In this document: piece after piece, positions 23,901 to 26,767 of the stretch
Numbering within the stretch: position 1 is the first letter of the stretch
Layout of the letters: every line of letters begins with the position of its first letter
Virus record (IMG/VR): IMGVR_UViG_3300023109_000113
Coordinates: 1-26,767 of that record
Direction: 5' to 3' (one strand)
Length of the DNA stretch: 26,767 nt
DNA from: a virus
Notes under the pieces: model-generated
Told to the model about the DNA's origin: nothing
Databases searched by the model: none
The model's input: the letters and a program-made list of their open reading frames with translations, nothing else
Position numbers and translations under genes: made by a program

Positions 23901-26767
23901 ATGATTATTTAATAGATTCAGATGGAAATATTATAACTTGGACAGACTCTTTTAATGAAGCTCAGGGTTATATAAAAATTGAAACAACTAATACTTGGGT
24001 ATATGCAGATTTAAATCTAAACTGGGTTGGCGCGCAATTAACTTCTGTTGTAAAAACTTGGATTGCCGGGGAGCATAATTTACAAAAACAAATTAGAAAT
24101 AATCCTTGGTTTATTGATGTAAATGACGCTCATCAAAATTATCTGGATAAATCTTTAGCGCTAATACCTGCTCCCCGAATATATATTCCAAATGATCAAT
24201 ATGCGCTTGTGCAGGACAATTGCAAAATTCCGATAACGACACTTCTTACGTCATGGGGGACATCTATTCCTAATGCAAATATCTCGTCTTTAACAAACGC
24301 AGAAAGGGAAGCTATTGAAAATGTCCAGGGTGCAATTGTTAGAAATGAAGAGATAGAGATAGAATTAGATTTTATTCCAAAAAACCCAGATAAAGCCATA
24401 TTCTTTGAAGGAATGTGGGTTCCGTATGAAGTAATATTGTATAATACAGATGATGGTGGAATGCTTTTGCCTAGAGAAATTAATAATACAAATATTAATG
24501 AGATTTCTTCTTGGGTCGAATCTGAAAATTTAAACTTTAGGACTGTAATAAATGATAGTAATCATACTGTGTTAAGTGTAGAAGAATTGGATTACCGTAA
24601 TCCTTCTCCAGATCTTCCTGTTGGATATTCTCAAGCAGTGAAGCAAATTGGTATGTGTAAAATAACAGAAGATATACTCGACTCAAGTTCATCTTTAATT
24701 GGCAAAAGAGCAAAGATAAAAACTAAGCTATTTGGGAACACTTCTATACTCGGAAATTACGAAAAAGGGGGAGCTGGTAATCTAGAAGTATCAATTGGGA
24801 AGGATGTTGCGGAATACGGAATAATTGAACAGCAAAATGCAGTGGGAGATCAAATTGTATTTAAATATGAAATAACTGGAACAAGTGTCGATAACCCTTT
24901 AAATAGAACCGTAGATGGTATCAGGTCGCTTGATCACCCTGATTTCGAAACATGGGCGAAATCTGGCACCTCAATCGATCTTCTGGGAGTCGCTGTTTTT
25001 GGTGATTCTAGCCGAACATTACTCCAAGACATAGATGGTTACTTGACCTCGGGTAGAGGGTATAGAAACTATATAGAACAATATTACAAAGATATAAATG
25101 TATTTGCGTTTGAACCTCTTGATGATATTTTAACTTATTGGATTGACAATGTAGCTGCTCAAACTATAGAACCTTCTTCTGCTCCGACTTATGATATAAC
25201 TTTTTCTAGCGACATTCATGAACCTTGGGAAGCCCCATGGTGGGGAATGTTTAAGGTTAATGGCGTTTACGTTCCGGATATGCCTGAGTTTGTGGAATGG
25301 TTGCATAACAATTACCCCTCGGGAATACCTTACTCATCAAGCGTGCTAAGAAAGTGGGGCATCTCTACTTACGATTACACCCTGCGAATGACGTGGAGCG
25401 GTTATGATGATTTGCTTTCTGGGAATTTGATGCACGGAGGCTCGGGAGGCGGGGTTGCTGGTGGAATACCGTGGTATACCCAGCAGTCCATGGGTGAAAG
25501 TTATTATAATTTTGCAAAATACTATGCAATGTTTAAAATTCTCCCTTCTCAATTAACCGGTGATCAGGCAATGATTGACTTGCTTTTGGAAAATACAATA
25601 ATAGGTAAATTCCTTAAAGACTTACAAGGACAGCAAGAAACCTTTAACCCTGTAAAATACAAAATAATAGATAAATCTGGGAATTTACATCAAGCATTCT
25701 CTGATATTCCTCAAGCAATTTTAGAGTGGAGGCGATTAAAAGATGAAAAGTTTTTCTCCAGGAGAATTGTTTTTGAAGATGAATTGGGTGAGATTAGGAA
25801 GTTTTCTCATGTTGTTAGCCTAAATGCAATTGTTGATCAAAACGGAGAAAGTTATTTGGATTCTGATTCTATGAATCAATTATCTGCAATAAATCAAGCG
25901 TATAGTCAGATGCCTCATGCTCAACTAAATGGGCCAAATGGAAATTATGATCAAGTTATATATGGAATAGAAAGATCTCCTATACCAGAAAATACTCCCT
26001 CTGGAACAGGATTAAAAATAAATCCTTTTTATTATATTGATTTAACTGAAGAACAGAAGAGAGAAGTTGAATTGGCTATATCAAAAGTCGAATCTATTGT
26101 TTCTGATGATATTACTATGAATATTTACATATCAGAAGATCCTGGTACTAGATTGGGTTCTTCTTTTGATCAAAATGTTACTGCAACTCTTTATACAGAT
26201 AAGAATGAGGATTATATTGTTGGGGGAATGAAGTCTGTTGATGGCTCAAATTATTCAAGGAGAATAGGGGGTATATATACGATCAACCCAGCTAGATTAT
26301 TTAATTTTGATTTTAATAAAGATGTAGACGAAACTTACGAGCCCGAAAAACTGTCCCCTTTGTATTATACCACCTTGCACGAACTGATTCATTTACTTGG
26401 AGTAGGAAATCTTTGGTCATGGATCGGTATTATGGATCTTACTAGAGGTAATACTTTGTATTCTGCTAAATTTATACAAAACACATCTCCAGGTTCCTCT
26501 ACTGCAGTTGAAAATGATTTTTGGTTTAACCCTGATGATTTAAAAATATATAAATATCTTAGTGGTGCATGGGTAGAACAACAAAACTCTGAGGCTGTTT
26601 ACTTTTTTGTAAAATCTATAGCGTACACTGGGTTTTCGAACGCAGAGGTAGATTATTGGATTGGGATGGATGATATTTATCTTGCAAAATACGGATTAGT
26701 GAGATCTGAGATAATTGGAGGCGTGAAGTATATAGGAGAGCATGCAGCTTCAGAATTTGAATCATTA
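20963..26767 (+). CDS. Giant tail-tip protein with two lambda gpM-like domains and a C-terminal metallopeptidase-like domain (3' end outside window)
   Basis: Open from the ATG at 20963 (ATGA overlap with the previous stop) to the right edge: 1935 codons, no stop. Residues about 385-480 and 575-675 are two copies of a minor tail protein (lambda gpM-type) domain: 'NREANAIIHFLENHQG' ... 'FYCQQFSHSLNF' (C462) and 'DEEAYSIIHFLEQHYG' ... 'FQFSPPAP' ... 'FVCQEWSHTYNF' (C650). Two stretches, 'KFDIVYNTGDARFYYA' (about 26-41) and 'YGLNDVVFDTGNHQYYYC' (about 511-528), look like small CBM5/12-type folds. Residues about 690-760 resemble an ASH/HYDIN-type beta domain ('VTIENIGGSDATIDSLFFG'); about 800-868 resemble DUF4214 ('ILYLDLLNRVVGGGEDISAW', 'VGSEEY'). 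From about 1685 to the edge is a leishmanolysin-like zinc peptidase region with HELIH at 1806-1810 followed by LLGVGNLW. The stretch 870-1680 is unrecognised. Likely tail tip or hub with wall or capsule degradation. Confidence 0.85.
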   Translation, partial: MNLGPEYITNLTNYSGLFQTGVSYEKFDIVYNTGDARFYYARDDMTYGGGAVMEGSNRFFLEPDGPQENGMPTHYIFDELNELTTINNQVEVGQVIHLTGSLFGSDGYYKVLDYERDLSSPEEDTSNGTIEGALDLTILSDNWYQSSWFMLADKGTDQELDATIHFSPKGSPGWYYNTFLGWLYVSLTDAPGNQVWFWINNPGRGQGDTASEGYWMWSSSEVMGSNNINKDSFVFLESGFGNDFGPIGNWLHWRKSHLPEYAAIFYNYGSAKWYGMARANSKIDVLDRADIPPAVPSDAPSNRLKDGISARIQVQGIDEDTIINQYEEPSSNFISIKSIVQDLSSEQSSWSKDLFFFDADYGSTVNFKANNYKYEYGNGYYTLQPKSINALSFEANLQFKNRTNREANAIIHFLENHQGQHEKDKPSATLKYSQGISGFRWDGNATFHPYDSPDVQTKNFYCQQFSHSLNFENSNNLNVKLVNYDTSILRKSDGLFVRRPEDYSTSGEYGLNDVVFDTGNHQYYYCHSGDGFDTLSGLDPVLMSDEWSRESGNFQDINTGFWTREFFWQPSIGLNVAQNPRMNNLTFGGAYNQIYKDGINESLLNLDLSFNNRSDEEAYSIIHFLEQHYGSTPFQFSPPAPYEAKKNFVCQEWSHTYNFKDNHSISAKFEEFPINLSSQRLLNNSTPSPKTPAEIIMSSIFIIGDEDDNFLWNETQRRRVTIENIGGSDATIDSLFFGSGSENFSIIGKKTFGETYIEGSFDGSENIDATNIAAIYLDIVGSAITSEISDYYLSKRNWTTRDLAEAILNRADFLSLAPDARIVNILYLDLLNRVVGGGEDISAWLALDSVSEVISGIVGSEEYINLKKNDIKVISKKINLNSMKVIIPDHKMRNLNLNGIEVTMSKYNGSTQEFKRTDNGVEYIQYNNGSVFEKNKGKAIQTDYFVNDKIFKMFGSNVLEANASGFIDIKFENENKNLNNDYLIDSDGNIITWTDSFNEAQGYIKIETTNTWVYADLNLNWVGAQLTSVVKTWIAGEHNLQKQIRNNPWFIDVNDAHQNYLDKSLALIPAPRIYIPNDQYALVQDNCKIPITTLLTSWGTSIPNANISSLTNAEREAIENVQGAIVRNEEIEIELDFIPKNPDKAIFFEGMWVPYEVILYNTDDGGMLLPREINNTNINEISSWVESENLNFRTVINDSNHTVLSVEELDYRNPSPDLPVGYSQAVKQIGMCKITEDILDSSSSLIGKRAKIKTKLFGNTSILGNYEKGGAGNLEVSIGKDVAEYGIIEQQNAVGDQIVFKYEITGTSVDNPLNRTVDGIRSLDHPDFETWAKSGTSIDLLGVAVFGDSSRTLLQDIDGYLTSGRGYRNYIEQYYKDINVFAFEPLDDILTYWIDNVAAQTIEPSSAPTYDITFSSDIHEPWEAPWWGMFKVNGVYVPDMPEFVEWLHNNYPSGIPYSSSVLRKWGISTYDYTLRMTWSGYDDLLSGNLMHGGSGGGVAGGIPWYTQQSMGESYYNFAKYYAMFKILPSQLTGDQAMIDLLLENTIIGKFLKDLQGQQETFNPVKYKIIDKSGNLHQAFSDIPQAILEWRRLKDEKFFSRRIVFEDELGEIRKFSHVVSLNAIVDQNGESYLDSDSMNQLSAINQAYSQMPHAQLNGPNGNYDQVIYGIERSPIPENTPSGTGLKINPFYYIDLTEEQKREVELAISKVESIVSDDITMNIYISEDPGTRLGSSFDQNVTATLYTDKNEDYIVGGMKSVDGSNYSRRIGGIYTINPARLFNFDFNKDVDETYEPEKLSPLYYTTLHELIHLLGVGNLWSWIGIMDLTRGNTLYSAKFIQNTSPGSSTAVENDFWFNPDDLKIYKYLSGAWVEQQNSEAVYFFVKSIAYTGFSNAEVDYWIGMDDIYLAKYGLVRSEIIGGVKYIGEHAASEFESL

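Overview
The window is part of the structural (neck, tail and fibre) module of a tailed double-stranded DNA phage (Caudoviricetes). It is AT-rich and tightly packed, with one-base TAATG or four-base ATGA overlaps between many genes. Two things point to a marine phage: the first fibre gene has the repeated pattern 'DKNIE...GGITL.G.TDKT..W', which I know from marine cyanophage and pelagiphage fibres, and the overall style of the tail genes matches uncultured marine phages. The host cannot be told. There are no tRNAs, CRISPR arrays, insertion sequences, integrases or attachment sites.

Layout. Positions 1-5511, minus strand: three consecutive fibre genes, the last running off the left edge within a 72-bp tandem repeat array. 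Two are paralogues that differ mainly by a 200-residue discoidin-like (F5/8C) insert. 5561-6688, plus strand: a tail-tube-like protein, read divergently from the fibre genes. 6687-6716: a strong hairpin terminator usable in both directions. 6737-10107, minus strand: in reading order a probable head-closure protein, a probable neck protein, a conserved virion protein in the tail-completion position, and the probable major tail tube protein. 10164 to the right edge, plus strand: a small helical protein, two paralogous candidate tail assembly chaperones, a 2208-residue tape measure protein, two more tail-tube-like proteins and an open-ended tail-tip protein of at least 1935 residues.

How they work together (inference from family and order). 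The 6737-10107 block would close the head and build the tube. The chaperone pair would keep the tape measure soluble while tube subunits assemble around it. The two tube-like genes after the tape measure would form the distal rings. The giant last protein would be at the tail tip with wall-binding and peptidase domains. The fibres would carry receptor-binding ends.

Most interesting points: (1) a tape measure with four G-[YHF]-[IV]-P-N-[FY]-A motifs that fence off cassettes, one resembling a PD-(D/E)XK nuclease; (2) a tail-tip protein joining two lambda gpM-like domains to a C-terminal HExxH metallopeptidase; (3) two paralogous chaperone-like genes in the same frame, separated by one TGA; (4) four diverged tail-tube-like paralogues; (5) fibre evolution by tandem repeat, domain insertion and a near-identical shared block.
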